Shown here: piece by piece, positions 42,345-56,164 of the stretch
Position numbering within the stretch: the stretch's first letter is position 1
Layout: each line of letters starts with the position of its first letter
Source of the DNA: Arion vulgaris
Lineage: Eukaryota; Mollusca; Gastropoda; Stylommatophora; Arionidae
Length of the DNA stretch: 64,000 nucleotides
Direction: 5' to 3'
Assembly: GCA_020796225.1 (NCBI GenBank)
Contig: CM036755.1
Location: forward strand, 85,383,803 to 85,447,802
Notes under the pieces: model-generated
What the model was told of the DNA's origin: nothing
The model's database searches: none
Seen by the model: only the letters and a program-made list of their open reading frames with translations
Made by a program: the position numbers and the translations under genes

Positions 42345-45300
42345 TACAAAACACATTAAACATACATTAGCTGAAACACATACATTAGCGAAACACATAC
42401 ATTACGAAACACATACATTAGGAAACACATACATTAGCGAAACACATATGCGAAACACATACATTAGCGAAACACATACATTAGCGAAACGCATACATTA
42501 GCGAAAGACATTAGGAAAGCATATTAGCGAAACGCATACATTAGCGAAACGCATACATTGCGAAACGCATACATTAGCGAAACCATACATTAGGAAACAC
42601 ATACATTAGCGAAACACATACATTAGCGAAACACATACATTAGCTAAACACATACATTAGCGAAACACATACATTAGCAAGAACACACATACAAAACATA
42701 ATTGGAAACACATACATTAGCGAAACACATACATTAGCGAAACACATACATTAGCGAAACACATACATTAGGAAACATACATTAGCGAAACACATACATT
42801 AGCGAAACACATACATTAGCGAAACACATACATTAGCGAAACACATACATTAGCGAAACACATAATTAGAAACACATAATTAGCGAAACACATACATTAG
42901 CGAAACACATACATTAGCGAAACACATACATTAGGAAACACATCATTGAAACACATACATTAGGAAACACATACATTAGCGAAACACATGACATTAGCGA
43001 AACACATACATTAGTGAAACACATACATTAGCGAAACACATACATTAGCGAAACACATACATTAGCGAAACACATACATTGGCGAAACACATACATTAGC
43101 GAAACACATACATTAGCGAAACACATACATTTGCGAAACACATACATTAGCGAAACAGCATACATTAGGAAACACATACATTAGCGAAACACATACATTA
43201 GCGAAACGCATACATTAGCGAAACCATACATTAGCGAAACGCATACATTAGCGAAACACATACATTAGCGAAACACATACATTAGCGAAACACATACATT
43301 AGGAAACACATACATTAGCGAAAACATACATGCAACACATTAGCGAAACACATACATTAGCAAACACATACATTAGCGAAACACATACATTAGCGAAACA
43401 CATACATTAGCGAAACGCATACATTAGCGAAACGCATACATTAGCGAAACACATACATTAGCGAAACACATACATTGTGAAAACATACATTAGCGAAACA
43501 CATACATTAGCGAAACACATACATTAGCGAAACACATAATTGCGAAACACATACATTAGCGAAACACATACATGTGCGAAACACATACATTAGCGAAACA
43601 CATACATTAGCGAAACACATACATTAGCGAAACACATACATTAGCGAAACACATACATTAGCGAAACACATACATTAGGCAAATGAAACACATACATTAG
43701 CGAAACACATACATTAGCGAAACACATACATTAGCGAAACACATACATTAGGAAACACATACATTAGGAAACACATACGATTAGAAACACATACATTAGC
43801 GAAACACATACATTAGAAACACATACATTAGCGAAACACATACATTAGCAAACACATACATTAGCGAAACACATACATTAGAAACACATACATTAGCGAA
43901 ACACATACATTAGCGAAACACATACATTAGCGAAACACATACATTAGCGAAACACATACATTAGCGAAACACATACATTAGCGAAACACATACATTAGCG
44001 AAACACATACATGTGAAACACATACATTAGCGAAACACATACATTAGCGAAACACATACATTAGCGAAACACATACATTAGCGAAACACATACATTAGCG
44101 AAACACATACATTGGCGAAACACATACATTAGCGAAACACATACATTAGCGAAACACATACATTAGCGAAACACATACATTAGCGAAACACATACATTAG
44201 CGAAACACATACATTAGCGAAACACATACATTAGGAAACACATACATTAGCGAAACACATACATTAGCGAAACACATACATTAGCGAAACACATACATTA
44301 GGAAACACATACATTAGCGAAACACATACATTAGCGAAACACATACATTAGCATGAAACACATACATTAGCGAAACACATACATTAGCGAAACACATACA
44401 TTAGCGAAACACATACATTAGCGAAACACATACATTAGCGAAACACATACATTAGCAAACACATAAAAACATTAGGAAACCATACATTAGCGAAACATAC
44501 ATTAGCGAAACACATACATTAGCGAAACACATACATTAGCGAAACACATACATTAGGAAACACATACATTAGCGAAACACATACATTAGCGAAACACATA
44601 CATTAGCGAAACATAGAAAAATACATTAGCGAAACACATACATTAGCGAAACACATACATTAGCGAAACACATACATTAGTGAAACACATACATTAGCGA
44701 AACACATACATTAAGAAACACATACATTAGCGAAACACATACATTGACACCATGGAAACACATACATTGCGAAACACATACATTAGCGAAACACATACAT
44801 TAGCGAAACACATACATTAGCGAAACACATACATTAGCGAAACACATACATTGGAAACACATACATTAGCAAACACATACATTAGCGAAACACATACATT
44901 AGCGAAACACATACATTAGCGAAACACATACATTAGTGAAACACATACATTAGGAAACACATACATTAGCGAAACACATACATTGCGAAACACATACATT
45001 AGCGAAACACATACATTAGCGAAACATAGAGGAACACATACATTAGCGAAACACATACATTAGCGAAACACATACATTAGCGAAACACATACATTAGCGA
45101 AACACATACATTAGGAAACACATACATTAGCCGAAACACATACATTAGCGAAACACATACATTAGCGAAACACATACATTAGGAAACACATACATTAGCG
45201 CAAAAACACATACATTAGCGAAACACATACATTAGCGAAACACATACATTAGCGAAACACATACATTAGGAAACACATACATTAGCGAAACACATACATT

Positions 45301-48300
45301 AGCGAAACACATACATTAGCGAAACACATACATTAGCGAAACACATACATTAGCGAAACGCATACATTAGCGAAACACATACATTAGCGAAACACATACA
45401 TTAGCGAAACACATACATTAGCGAAACACATACATTAGCGAAACACATACATTAGCGAAACGCATACATTAGCGAAACCATACATTAGCGAAACCATACA
45501 TTAGCGAAACACATACATTAGCGAAACACATACATTAGCGAAACACATACATTAGCGAAACACATACATTAGCGAAACACATTAGCGCAAGAACACATAC
45601 ATTAGCGAAACACATACATTAGGAAACACATACATTAGTGAAACACATACATTAGCGAAACACATACATTAGCGAAACATACTTAGGAAACACATACATT
45701 AGTGAAACACATACATTACAGAAACACATACATTAGCGAAACACATACATTCAAAACACTAGGAAACACATACATTAGCGAAACACATACATTAGCGAAA
45801 CACATACATTAGCGAAACACATACATTAGCGAAACACATACATTAGCGAAACACATACATTAGCGAAACACATACATTAGGAAACACATACATTAGCGAA
45901 ACACATACATTGGAAACACATACATTAGCGAAACACATACATTAGCGAAACACATACATTAGCGAAACACATACATTAGCGAAACACATACGAAACACAT
46001 ACATTAGCAAAACACATACATTAGCGAAACACATACATTGGAAACACATACATTAGCGAAACACATACATTGTGAAACACATACATTAGCGAAACACATA
46101 CATTAGGAAACACATACATTAGCGAAACACATACATTAGCGAAACACATACATTAGGAAAACATACATTAGCGAAACACATAATTAGCGAAACACATACA
46201 TTAAGGAAACACATACATTAGCGAAACACATACATTAGCGAAACACATACATTAGCGAAACACATACATTAGGAAACACATACATTAGCGAAACACATAC
46301 ATTAGCGAAACACATACATTAGCGAAACACATACATTAGCGAAACACATCATTAGGAAACACATACATTAGCGAAACACATACATTAGGAAACACATACA
46401 TTGTGAAACACATACTGTGAAACACATACATTAGCGAAACACATACATTAGAGAAACACATACATTAGCGAAACACATACATTAGAAATACAGAAACACA
46501 TACATTAGCAAACACATACATTAGCGAAACACATACATTAGCGAAACATACATTAGGAAACACATACATTAGCGAAACACATACATTAGCGAAACACATA
46601 CATTAGCGAAACACATACATTAGGAAACACATACATTAGGAAACACATACATTAGCGAAACACATACATTAGCGAAACACATACATTAGCGAAACACATA
46701 CATTAGGAAACACATACATTGAAACAGACTTGAAACACATACATTAGAAACACATACATTAGCGAAACACATACATTAGCAAACACATACATTAGCGAAA
46801 CACATACATTAGCGAAACACATACATTAGCGAAACACATACATTGGAAACACATACATTGGAAACACATACATTAGCGAAACACATACATTAGTGAAACA
46901 CATACATTGTGAAACACATACATTAGCTGAAACACATAGCATTAGCGAAACACATACATTGCGAAACACATACATTAGCGAAACACATACATTAGCGAAA
47001 CACATAATAGCAAACACAATACATTAGCGAAACACATACATTAGCGAAACACATACATTAGCGAAACACATACATTAGGAAACACATACATTAGCGAAAC
47101 ACATACATTAGCGAAACACATACATTAGGAAACACATACATTAGCGAAACACATCATTAGCGAAACACATACATTAGAAACACATACATTAGCGAAACAC
47201 ATCATGTAGAAACACATACATTAGCGAAACACATACATTAGCTGAAACACATACATTAGCGAAACACATACATTAGGAAACACATACACATTAGCGAAAA
47301 CATACATTAGCGAAACACATACATTAGCGAAACACATACATTAGTGAAAACACACTACATTAGCGAAACACATACATTAGTGAAACACATACATTAGCGA
47401 AACACATACATTAGCGAAACACATACATTAGTGAAACACATACATTAGCGAAACACATACATTAGCGAAACACATACATTAGCGAAACACATACATTAGC
47501 GAAACACATACATTATCGAAACACATACATTGGAAACACATACATTAGCGAAACACATACATTAGCGAAACACATACATTAGCGAAACACATACATTAGC
47601 GAAACACATACATTAGCGAAACACATACATTGTGAAACACATACATTAGCGAAACACATACATTAGCGAAACACATACATTAGCGAAACAAAATTGCAAA
47701 CATACATTAGGAAACACATACATTAGCGAAAACATACATTAGCGAAACACATACATTAGCGAAACACATACATTAGTGAAACACATACATTAGTGAAACA
47801 CATACATTAGCGAAACACATACATTAGCGAAACACATACATTAGCGAAACACATACATTGGCGAAACACATACATTAGCGAAACACATACATTAGCGAAA
47901 CACATACATTAGCGAAACACATACATTAGCGAAACACATACATTAGCGAAACACATACATTGCGAAACACATACATTAGGAAACACATACATTAGCGAAA
48001 CACATACATTAGGAAAACATACATTGAAACACATACATTAGCGAAACACATACATTAGCGAAACACATACATTAGCGAAACACATACATTAGCGAAACAC
48101 ATACATTAGGAAACACATACATTACGAAACACATACATATGCAAACACATACATTAGCGAAACACATGACATTAGCGAAACACATACATTAGCGAAACAC
48201 ATACATTAGAGAAACACATACATTAGCGAAACACATACATTAGCGAAACACATACATTAGCGAAAACATACATTGAAACACATACATTAGCGAAACACAT

Positions 48301-49300
48301 ACATTAGGAAACACATACATTAGCGAAACACATACATTAGCGAAACACTACATTAGGAAACACATACATTAGCGAAACACATACATTAGCAGAAACACAT
48401 ACATTAGCGAAACACATACATTAGCGAAACACATACATTAGCGAAACACATACATTAGCGAAACACATACATTAGCGAAACACATACATTAGCGAAACAC
48501 ATACATTAGGAAACACATACATTAGGAAACACATACATTAGCGAAACACATTTGCGAAACACATACATTAGAAACACATACATGAACACATACATTAGCG
48601 AAACACATACATTAGCGAAACACATACATTAGAGAAACACATACATTAGCGAAACACATACATTAGCGAAACACATACATTAGCGAAACACATACATTAG
48701 GAAACACATACATTAGGAAACATACATTAGCGAAACACATACATTAGAAACACATACATTAGCGAACAATACATTAACGAAACACATACATTAGCGAAAC
48801 ACATTGCGAAACACATACATGCGAAACACATACATTAGCGAAACACATACATTAGCGAAACACATACATTAACGAAACACATACATTAGCGAAACACATA
48901 CATTAGCGAAACACATACATTAGCGAAACACATACATTAGCGAAACACATACATTAGCAAACACATACATTAGCGAAACACATACATTAGTGAAACACAT
49001 ACATTAGCGAAACATACATTAGAAACACATACATTAGCGAAACACATACATTAGCGAAACACATACATTAGCGAAACACATACATTAGCGAAACACATAC
49101 ATTACCGAAACACATACATTAGCGAAACACATCATTAGGAAACACATCATTGGAAACACATACATTAGCGAAACACATACATTAGAAACACATACATTAG
49201 CGAAACACTAGCATTAGCAAACACATACATTAAGAACACAATAAACACATCAATTAGGAAACACATAATTGAAACACATACATTGAGAACATACAAAACA
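42345..49300. repeat. Very large minisatellite, 17-bp unit, about 400 copies
   Basis: 'cgaaacacatacattag' repeated over about 7 kb. The commonest variants lose or change the CG at the unit start: 'ttaggaaac', 'ttagtgaaac', 'ttagcaaac'. 'cgaaacgcat' variants cluster at 42480-42600, 43200-43260 and 45350-45500. No long frame stays open. From 49200 to 49800 the array decays into scattered units. Confidence 0.98.
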
Positions 49301-50156
49301 CATACATTAGTAAACAATACATTGCTACAGATCTAAGTGAAACTACATCTTGAGAATGTGCCATTAGACATAGTAGCTAAACATACATAGCGCCTTAATG
49401 AAACACATACATTACAACACATCGTTATAAACTCTACATTAAAATATCATACTTCAAGAAACACATACATTATCGAAACACATCATTATGAACATGATTG
49501 TACACAATTACATTATAGATGAAATAATTAGAAACACATACATTAGCGAAACACATACTGTGAGAAGCAGAGAACACATATGAAACATACTAAGGAAACA
49601 TACATTAAAACACATAATTACAGAGACATACGTTATTAAATGAAACACAATTATAGGAAACACATACAATTAGCAAACACATGAATTGAAAACATACATT
49701 ATATAACATATTATATAAACAATAATTATGAAACTACATACTATTAGATATACATATTATAGAACACATACATATAGTAATAAATAATGATGGAACATTG
49801 TAAATCAGTGTCAGTATTACTATAAAACTGCATATAACAATACCCGCAATTTCGACGAAATGCCTTTATCAAGTAAATGATAAAGACAATCGAAAGATTC
49901 ATTCTACACGACAAAAGTATAGTTAAAACAATAAGGGTTCTTAACGGATTAAAATGAAACTACAATGCTTTGTATGTATGTGTTTCGCCATTGCTACATA
50001 GTTTTACCTTATATCGATACATAGCCTTATATCGATAACATATACATTACACAATATGTGTTTAGTAATATCTCTATTAAATACATATTTCAAGACAAAA
50101 CCAATCATCATTATTTGCCGATATTTATTCATGATATGTACAATTATGCTTGGGAT
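49301..50156. repeat. Decayed array tail plus Penelope-like remnant (49820-49960)
   Basis: To about 49770, eroded 17-bp units ('gaaacacatacatta') in AT-rich DNA. Then 'actataaaactgcatataac', 'tttcgacgaaatgcctttat' and 'caagtaaatga' resemble the Penelope-like 3' region in the orientation of 21840-22330. Confidence 0.5.
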
Positions 50157-50207
50157 AGAGAAAGTGCGAGAGAGTAGAGAGGAGAGAGAGAGAGAGAGAG
50201 AGAGAGC
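50157..50207. repeat. GA microsatellite
   Basis: Run of 'gagagaga' with interruptions. Confidence 0.9.
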
Positions 50208-50339
50208 GAGGCGAATATAAATCATACAAGACAACATCAAGAACTGCAGATGTATTCATCGCTAGTGAATAGTTATGTGTAAATAAAATAAAATATAAAT
50301 ATCATCAGCAAGCTACTTAAGAGATGCGTAAATTAAAAG

Positions 50340-50369
50340 ATACTATATATATATACATATTTATATACA

Positions 50370-50435
<66 letters not shown>
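50340..50435. repeat. TA microsatellite
   Basis: About 95 bp of nearly pure (ta)n, directly at the 5' border of a Helitron-like element. Confidence 0.95.
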
Positions 50436-50438
<3 letters not shown>

Positions 50439-50684
50439 AAGCTCGAATGGCATTTGTATTCATGTCTGTCGGAATTATTTGAAGATATCTGGGCATCCTA
50501 TGGACTTGAAATGTGGCAAGAAGGTAGCTTTCAGAGATAGGAAGAGGGAAAAATTAAAAACAAGACTTTTTATACGTTTCTATAAAGATATTCCAACTTA
50601 ACACAAATGGTCGTTTACAGAAATCGACGAATAAGGCATATCATGTTTGAAATGACGTTCGCTATCACGTGATCATGTTGTTAC

Positions 50685-50800
50685 ATTCGGCAAAACGCGT
50701 AATCACAAACTACTGTAGTTTACAAATAGAAAAGCACTTACAATACACAGCAACGTTTCGACGAACAAGGCCTTTATCAAGCAAACAATACAACAAAGGG
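50685..50800 (-). mobile_element. Penelope-like 3' fragment nested in the Helitron-like element
   Basis: 'cggcaaaacgcgtaatcaca', 'actactgtagtt', 'cagcaacgtttcgacgaac', 'aggcctttatcaagcaaac' match 21865-21975. Confidence 0.7.
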
Positions 50801-50867
50801 GCGAATGTCACAGCACACTACATACAGACTTTGATCAAGATTAATACTTTCCGCTCCAGTCCTGGTC

Positions 50868-51306
50868 ATATAATGCTAGGATAACGGCACTATTATTATA
50901 ACGTATTTTAAACACATTTACATGATAATGCTAGGATAATGTCACTATTATTATAACGTATTTTAAACACATTTACATGATAATGCTAGGATAACGTCAC
51001 TATTATTATAACGTATTTTAAACACATTTACATGATAATGCTAGGATAACGTCACTATTATTATAACGTATTTTAAACACATTTACATGATAATGCTAGG
51101 ATAACGTCACTATTATTATAACGTATTTTAAACACATTTACATGATAATGCTAGGATAACGTCACTATTATTATAACGTATTTTAAACACATTTACATGA
51201 TAATGCTAGGATAACGTCACTTATTATAACGTATTTTAAACACATTTACATGATAATGCTAGGATAACGTCACTATTATTATAACGTATTTTAAACACAT
51301 TTACAT
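50868..51306. repeat. Minisatellite, 55-bp unit, 8 copies
   Basis: Almost perfect units with 'gataatgctaggataacgtc', 'actattattataacgtattt' and 'taaacacatttacat'. Confidence 0.97.
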
Positions 51307-51775
51307 GCCCTCGATTCACGTTTGGGATTTTTTTTTTTTTAAACACGCAATAAGTTAATAATTTGAATACATTTAATTTGCCAATTGGTATGTTTCAACT
51401 ACACGGAATTCAATTGTATCAGTTTTACTTGCAAAGCGAAATGAGGACAGTTTTGTGGGCTCGAAAGACAAGCGTAAAAGGATAACAACTGTAACTTTAA
51501 AAGTAACTAAATTAAACTTTCACGGGAACGGGAATTCTGTAGTATCGGGTTTTTACCGGCAATCGAAATGAGGGACATTTTAAATTGTTATTTGTCAACT
51601 TTCACGCGAACGAGAATTCTGTTGTATCGGCTTTTACTGGCCGATGCATGGAGAGAAAACGTATTGTTTTTAATGGAAAGAATCCGATTTTGAAGGAACG
51701 TGGCATGTTTCTTTACGGGACTTTGCAAAGAGATTGAAACTAAATTTCCCGTGCGAAGAACAGGTAAATTGTTAG

Positions 51776-52128
51776 TATATATATATGTATTTTATATTTA
51801 TATGTATATATATGTATTTTATATTTATATGTATATATATGTATTTTATATTTATATGTATATATATGTATTTTATATTTATATGTATATATATATATAT
51901 ATATTTTATATTTATATGTATATATATGTATTTTATATTTATATGTATATATATGTATTTTATATTTATATGTATATATATCTATTTTATATTTATATGT
52001 ATATATATCTATTTTATATTTATATGTATATATATATATTTTATATTTATATGTATATATATGTATTTTATATTTATATGTATATATATGTATTTTATAT
52101 TTATATGTATATTTATATGTATATATAT
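51776..52128. repeat. Minisatellite, about 27-bp TA-rich unit, about 13 copies
   Basis: 'atatgtattttatatttata' plus 'tgtatat'. Period of nine codons keeps plus-strand frames open (YVFYIYMYI), which extend at each end into the flanking elements; not genes. Confidence 0.93.
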
Positions 52129-52129
52129 A

Positions 52130-53085
52130 CTATCGCCAGCTATAATAATAGACAAAAAGATTGGAACTTTCCAGAAGATCAAAAATGGTGTTAGACAAGG
52201 ATGCGTTTTATCACCAGACATGTTCTCACTGTATTGTGAAAGCATTTTTAGGTCTAAAAAAATATTCCTGGAATAGCTGTGGAAGAACATATCATAAATA
52301 ACCTGAGATACGCTGATGATACTGTCTTAATAGCAAGAAATGAAATGGAGCTACATAAATTAGTTGATAAGGTTGTGACAGAGTAACAACAAAGCACTCA
52401 GTTTAAATATTATGAAAACAGAAGTTAGGATCGTATAAAAAAAGCAGATTTTGCCAAAAAGCACCATCACAGTAAATTGGACTGAGCTAAGACAAGTGCA
52501 GCAATTTAAATACCTCGAGTCCTGGTAACATCAGATGGCAGATGCCGATCAGAACTAAAGAGCAGAATAGGACAAGCGAAAACATCATTCCTGAAAATAG
52601 AAACATTATCTGTAACAAGTCCTTGTTAATCCCGATCAGAATGCGAGTTATTCAGTGCTACATAGAACCAATACTGACATACAGGTGCGAGTCATGGACA
52701 CAAAATAAACAGATCGAAAAATCTCTGATGGCCACATAAATGTGGTTTTACAGAAGAATAATGAAATTCCCATGGACGGCTAAAATGACTAATGTTGAGG
52801 TGCTGAATGAGTTCAAGACACAGAGAAAGCTTATCATCAATATAAGAAAGAGGCAGTCATAATTTTTCGGGCATGTTATGAGGAGTAGAGGTTTAGAACA
52901 CATTGTGACAACCGGTAAAATCGAGGGTAGACGAGACAGAGGTAGACAGAGAGAGACAATTTTGGATATTCTGACTTCATGGCACGGTAGAGAGTCAACA
53001 TCTGAGTTGATAGCAAACACCACCGACAGAGATTTGTGGAGATCCATGATCGTCTACGCCAGCCGGAACGGCACCTGATGATGAT
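52130..53085 (+). pseudogene. Non-LTR retrotransposon reverse transcriptase, 3' half with 3' end
   Basis: Motifs in order: FQKIKNGVRQGCVLSPDMFS (about 52170-52230), LRYADDTVLIARNEMELHKL (52300-52365) with the catalytic DD pair, RMRVIQCYIEPILTYRCES (about 52640-52695), MWFYRRIMKFPW (about 52740-52775), FFGHVMRSRGLEHIVTTGKI (52865-52925), GRRDRGRQRETILDIL and DRDLWRSMIVYASRNGT with a stop at 53078. A tgatgatgatgat run (53078-53090) ends the element, as typical for short-tandem tails of such LINEs. Stops and frame changes occur at 52276, 52385 and several points to 52740. The 5' half is missing; the junction with the TA-rich array is abrupt. A relative lies at 21492-21760. Confidence 0.88.
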
Positions 53086-53094
53086 GATATATGT

Positions 53095-53330
53095 GTATGT
53101 AGCCAACAATGGCTAAGCAGTAATGTGCTTGACAACAACCCAAGGTTATATGGTTCAAACTCCGCGGCGAGCAATTTGAAAGCATATTTATTCCCGTTGA
53201 TTTTTACGAACGGTAAAAATAGACATCACAGTTCAGAAAGCAATGACAAACTACGGAATGTATAAGTGGCAAAAGAAAATCAACGACTCGTTTACTTGTA
53301 GTTGATTGCAAGGTCTATAAAGAATATGTC
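53095..53330 (+). mobile_element. SINE-C, best-preserved copy
   Basis: Head: 'tggctaagcagtaatg' (A-box-like) and 'tatggttcaaactcc' (B-box-like), about 35 bases apart. The body has 'agttcagaaagcaatgacaa', 'taagtggcaaaagaa' and 'aatcaacgactcgtttactt'. Reverse complement matches 62790-62998 and 63003-63245. It directly follows the tail of the reverse-transcriptase fragment. Confidence 0.75.
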
Positions 53331-53354
53331 AGCTAATTCTTTCGTGTATATATA

Positions 53355-54262
53355 TATATATAATTCTTTCTGGAAAGTAGTAGTTGACAATAAGGGTCAG
53401 GTGTGCTAATATTTGAAAGTAGTAGTTGACAATAAGGGTCAGGTGTACTAATATTTGAAAGTAGTAGTTGACAATAAGGGTCAGGTGTGCTAATATTTGA
53501 AAGTAGTAGTTGACAATAAGGGGCAGGTGTGCTAATATTTGAAAGTAGTAGTTGACAATTAGGGTCAGGTGTGCTAATATTTGAAAGTAGTAGTTGACAA
53601 TAAGGGGCAGGTGTGCTAATATTTGAAAGTAGTAGTTGACAATAAGGGTCAGGTGTGCTGATATTTGAAAGTAGTAGTTGACAATAAGGGATAGGTGTGC
53701 TAATATTTGAAAGTAGTAGTTGACAATTAGGGGCAGGTGTGCTAATATTTGAAAGTAGTAGTTGACAATAAGGGTCAGGTGTGCTGATATTTGAAAGTAG
53801 TAGTTGACAATAAGGGATAGGTGTGCTAATATTTGAAAGTAGTAGTTGACAATAAGGGTCAGGTGTGCTAATATTTGAAAGTAGTAGTTGACAATTAGGG
53901 GCAGGTGTGCTAATATTTGAAAGTAGTAGTTGACAATAAGGGTCAGGTGTGCTAATATTTGAAAGTAGTAGTTGACAATAAGGGTCAGGTGTGCTGATAT
54001 TTGAAAGTAGTAGTTGACAATAAGGGGCAGGTGTGCTAATATTTGAAAGTAGTAGTTGACAATAAGGGATAGGTGTGCTAATATTTGAAAGTAGTAGTTG
54101 ACAATAAGGGTCAGGTGTGCTAATATTTGAAAGTAGTAGTTGACAATTAGGGGCAGGTGTGCTGATAATTGAAAGTAGTAGTTGACAATAAGGGGCAGGT
54201 GTGCTAATATTTGAAAGTAGTAGTTGACAATAAGGGTCAGGTGTGCTGATATTTGAAAGGAT
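53355..54262. repeat. Minisatellite, 42-bp unit, about 21 copies
   Basis: The unit contains 'atatttgaaagtagtagttg' and 'acaataagggtcaggtgtgc'. Subtypes differ at 'gggtcagg', 'ggggcagg', 'gggatagg' and 'caattagg'. The minus strand is open for 313 codons (ISTPDPYCQLLLSN) because 42 is a multiple of three. No start context, intron signal or homology supports a gene. Confidence 0.97.
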
Positions 54263-54340
54263 TAGACAGAACATAAGTCATGAATTTATTTCTTACTTCT
54301 TACTCTGTTATCTATTAACATACATTTTATTAATTTGCAG

Positions 54341-54367
54341 CTACATGGCTACTAACAAGGGCTGGAG
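54341..54367 (+). CDS. Candidate 27-nt micro-exon 1
   Basis: 'tattaatttgcag' is a good acceptor ending at 54340. It is followed by 27 bases and a weaker donor 'gag|gtctgt' at 54368. In phase 1 the exon is open and would add a nine-residue segment with TWLLTRAG. It fits the phase-1 end of the exon at 35247-35394. It resembles the second candidate at 57846 in length, phase and the positions of 'atggcta' and 'aacaa'. So short a match can arise by chance; only transcripts would confirm it. Confidence 0.25.
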
Positions 54368-54411
54368 GTCTGTAGCATAATACATTCATTTAGCTTATAT
54401 GTCATATAGTG

Positions 54412-55455
54412 GTTGTCTTTAGTTGTAGGAAGTTGTTGAGAGATACAAGTATGTGCAATGTTTGTCTTTAGTTGTAGGAAGGTGTTGAGAGATACAAGTA
54501 TGTACAATGTTTATCTTTAGTTGTAGGAAGTTGTAGAGAGATACAAGTATGTGCAATGTTTATCTTTAGTTGTAGGAAGTTGTAGAGAGATACAAGTATG
54601 TGCAATGTTAATCTTTAGTTGTAGGAAGTTGTAGAGAGATACAAGTATGTACAATGTTTGTCTTTAGTTGTAGGAAGTTGTAGAGAGATACAAGTATGTG
54701 CAATGTGTGTCTTTAGTTGTAGGAAGTTGTAGAGAGATACAAGTATGTGCAATGTTTGTCTTTAGTTGTAGGAAGTTGTAGAGAGATACAAGTATATGCA
54801 ATGTTTGTCTTTAGTTGTAGGAAGTTGTTGAGAGATACAAGTATGTGCAATGTTTTTCTTTAGTTGTAGGAAGTTGTATAGAGATGCAAGTATGTGCAAT
54901 GTTTGTCTTTAGTTGTAGGAAGTTGTAGAGAGATGCAAGTATGTGCAATGTTTCTCTTTAGTTGTTGGAAGTTGTAGAGAGATACAAGTATGTGCAATGT
55001 TTATCTTTAGTTGTAGGAAGTTGTAGAGAGATACAAGTATGTGCAATGTTTATCTTTAGTTGTTGGAAGTTGTATAGAGATACAAGTATGTGCAATGTTT
55101 ATCTTTAGTTGTAGGAAGTTGTAGAGAGATACACGTATGTACAATGTTTATCTTTAGTTGTAGGAAGTTGTAGAGAGATACAAGTATGTGCAATGTTTGT
55201 CTTTAGTTGTAGGAAGTTGTAGAGAGATACAAGTATGTGCAATGTTTATCTTTAGTTGTAGGAAGTTGTAGAGATATACAAGTATGTGCAATGTTTGTCT
55301 TTAGTTGTAGGAAGTTGTAGAGAGATACAAGTATGTGCACTGTTTGTTTTTAGTTGTAGGAAGTTGTAGAGAGATACAAGTATGTACAATGTTTGTCTTT
55401 AATTGTAGGAAGTTGTTGAGAGATACAAGTATGTACAATGTTTGTCTTTAATTGT
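54412..55455. repeat. Minisatellite, 49-bp unit, about 21 copies
   Basis: The unit contains 'tgtctttagttgtaggaagt' and 'tgtagagagatacaagtatg' plus 'tgcaatgt'. Subtypes: 'tgttgagag', 'tgtatagag', 'gtacaatg'. Confidence 0.97.
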
Positions 55456-55774
55456 ATAAGAAACGTTTTTATGAAGAGACATACTAACTACACTACTGAT
55501 CGACACATCCAACGTTCAAGTTATCATGCAAATATAGGTTGTACTTAAACTGTCTTCGTTTTCATGTTGGAGATTGATTATTCAACACAATTTTAAAATT
55601 CTTGAGATAGAACAATAGGTGCTCATTTGCCTCCAGCATACGTACAATACGATTTATTATTATTGTTTGTTACAACTTAACATAAAATGAGATGTATATC
55701 ACATCCTTTCATTCACTAGTCTACGTAACAGTATTGTCAATGCAGCGTACTTGGTTAACAGCTCCAGCTGGATA
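55456..55774. other. AT-rich spacer
   Basis: No feature recognised. Confidence 0.5.
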
Positions 55775-56030
55775 ACGTGAAGACATGGGAGAAGTGGATG
55801 TATGAGTGATGGAGATGTCGAGAGAACGTGAAGACATGGAAGCAGTGGATGCATGAGTGATGGAGATGTCGAGAGAACGTGAAGGCATTGGAGAAGTGGA
55901 TGCATAAGTGATGGAGATTCCGAGAGAATGAAGACATGGGAGAAGTGGATGCATGTCTGCTTGAGATGACGACAGAACGTGAAGACATGGAAGCAGTGGG
56001 TGCATGCGTGATGGAGATGTCGAGAGAATA
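55775..56030. repeat. Minisatellite, 51-bp unit, 5 copies
   Basis: 'gtgaagacatgggagaagtg' with 'gatgcatgagtgatggagat' and 'gtcgagagaac'. The fourth unit is variant ('ctgcttgagatgacgaca'). Minus-strand frames up to 146 codons result from the 17-codon period. Confidence 0.93.
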
Positions 56031-56164
56031 TGAATGTTTAAAGTTACAAAACTCACAATGCGTATGATTTCTATAATAAAATGTCTACGGTCATTGTTCC
56101 TTATGGTCACTGCCAATAAGAGAAAAACCAACGGTGGACTACTTTTTAAGGAAATGCCCATATA

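Larger units (their letters stand above)
50436..51775 (+). mobile_element. Non-autonomous Helitron-like element, copy 1, with nested insertions
   Basis: Matches 56513-57570 over both halves: 'tgtctgtc', 'ttgaagatat', 'gacttgaaat', 'atattccaacttaac' (50455-50680), and 'ttcaattgtatcag', 'cacgggaacgggaattctg', 'gagggacattttaaattgtt', 'ttttgaaggaacg' and 'gtgcgaagaacaggtaaatt' (51390-51770). The end is 'ttgTTAG' next to a TA-rich array; the partner copy ends 'actgCTAG' before (ta)n. (ta)n flanks at both ends and the CTAG-T end suit Helitrons. No protein is encoded. A Penelope-like piece (50685-50800) and a 55-bp array lie in the middle. Confidence 0.6.

Noticed and set aside
42345..49300. CRISPR-like regular repeats
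   Set aside because: Units are contiguous with no unique spacers, no cas genes are near, and the context is a eukaryotic genome. The same holds for all other arrays here.
50340..50435. Centromeric or telomeric signal from the TA run and large arrays
   Set aside because: No telomere hexamer repeats are present, and arrays with many different periods scattered among transposons do not resemble a single centromeric satellite.
51700..52276. Tyr/Ile-rich open frames of 163-164 codons
   Set aside because: Their middle is a 27-bp TA-rich array that joins Helitron-like sequence on the left to a reverse-transcriptase relic on the right by chance continuity of frame.
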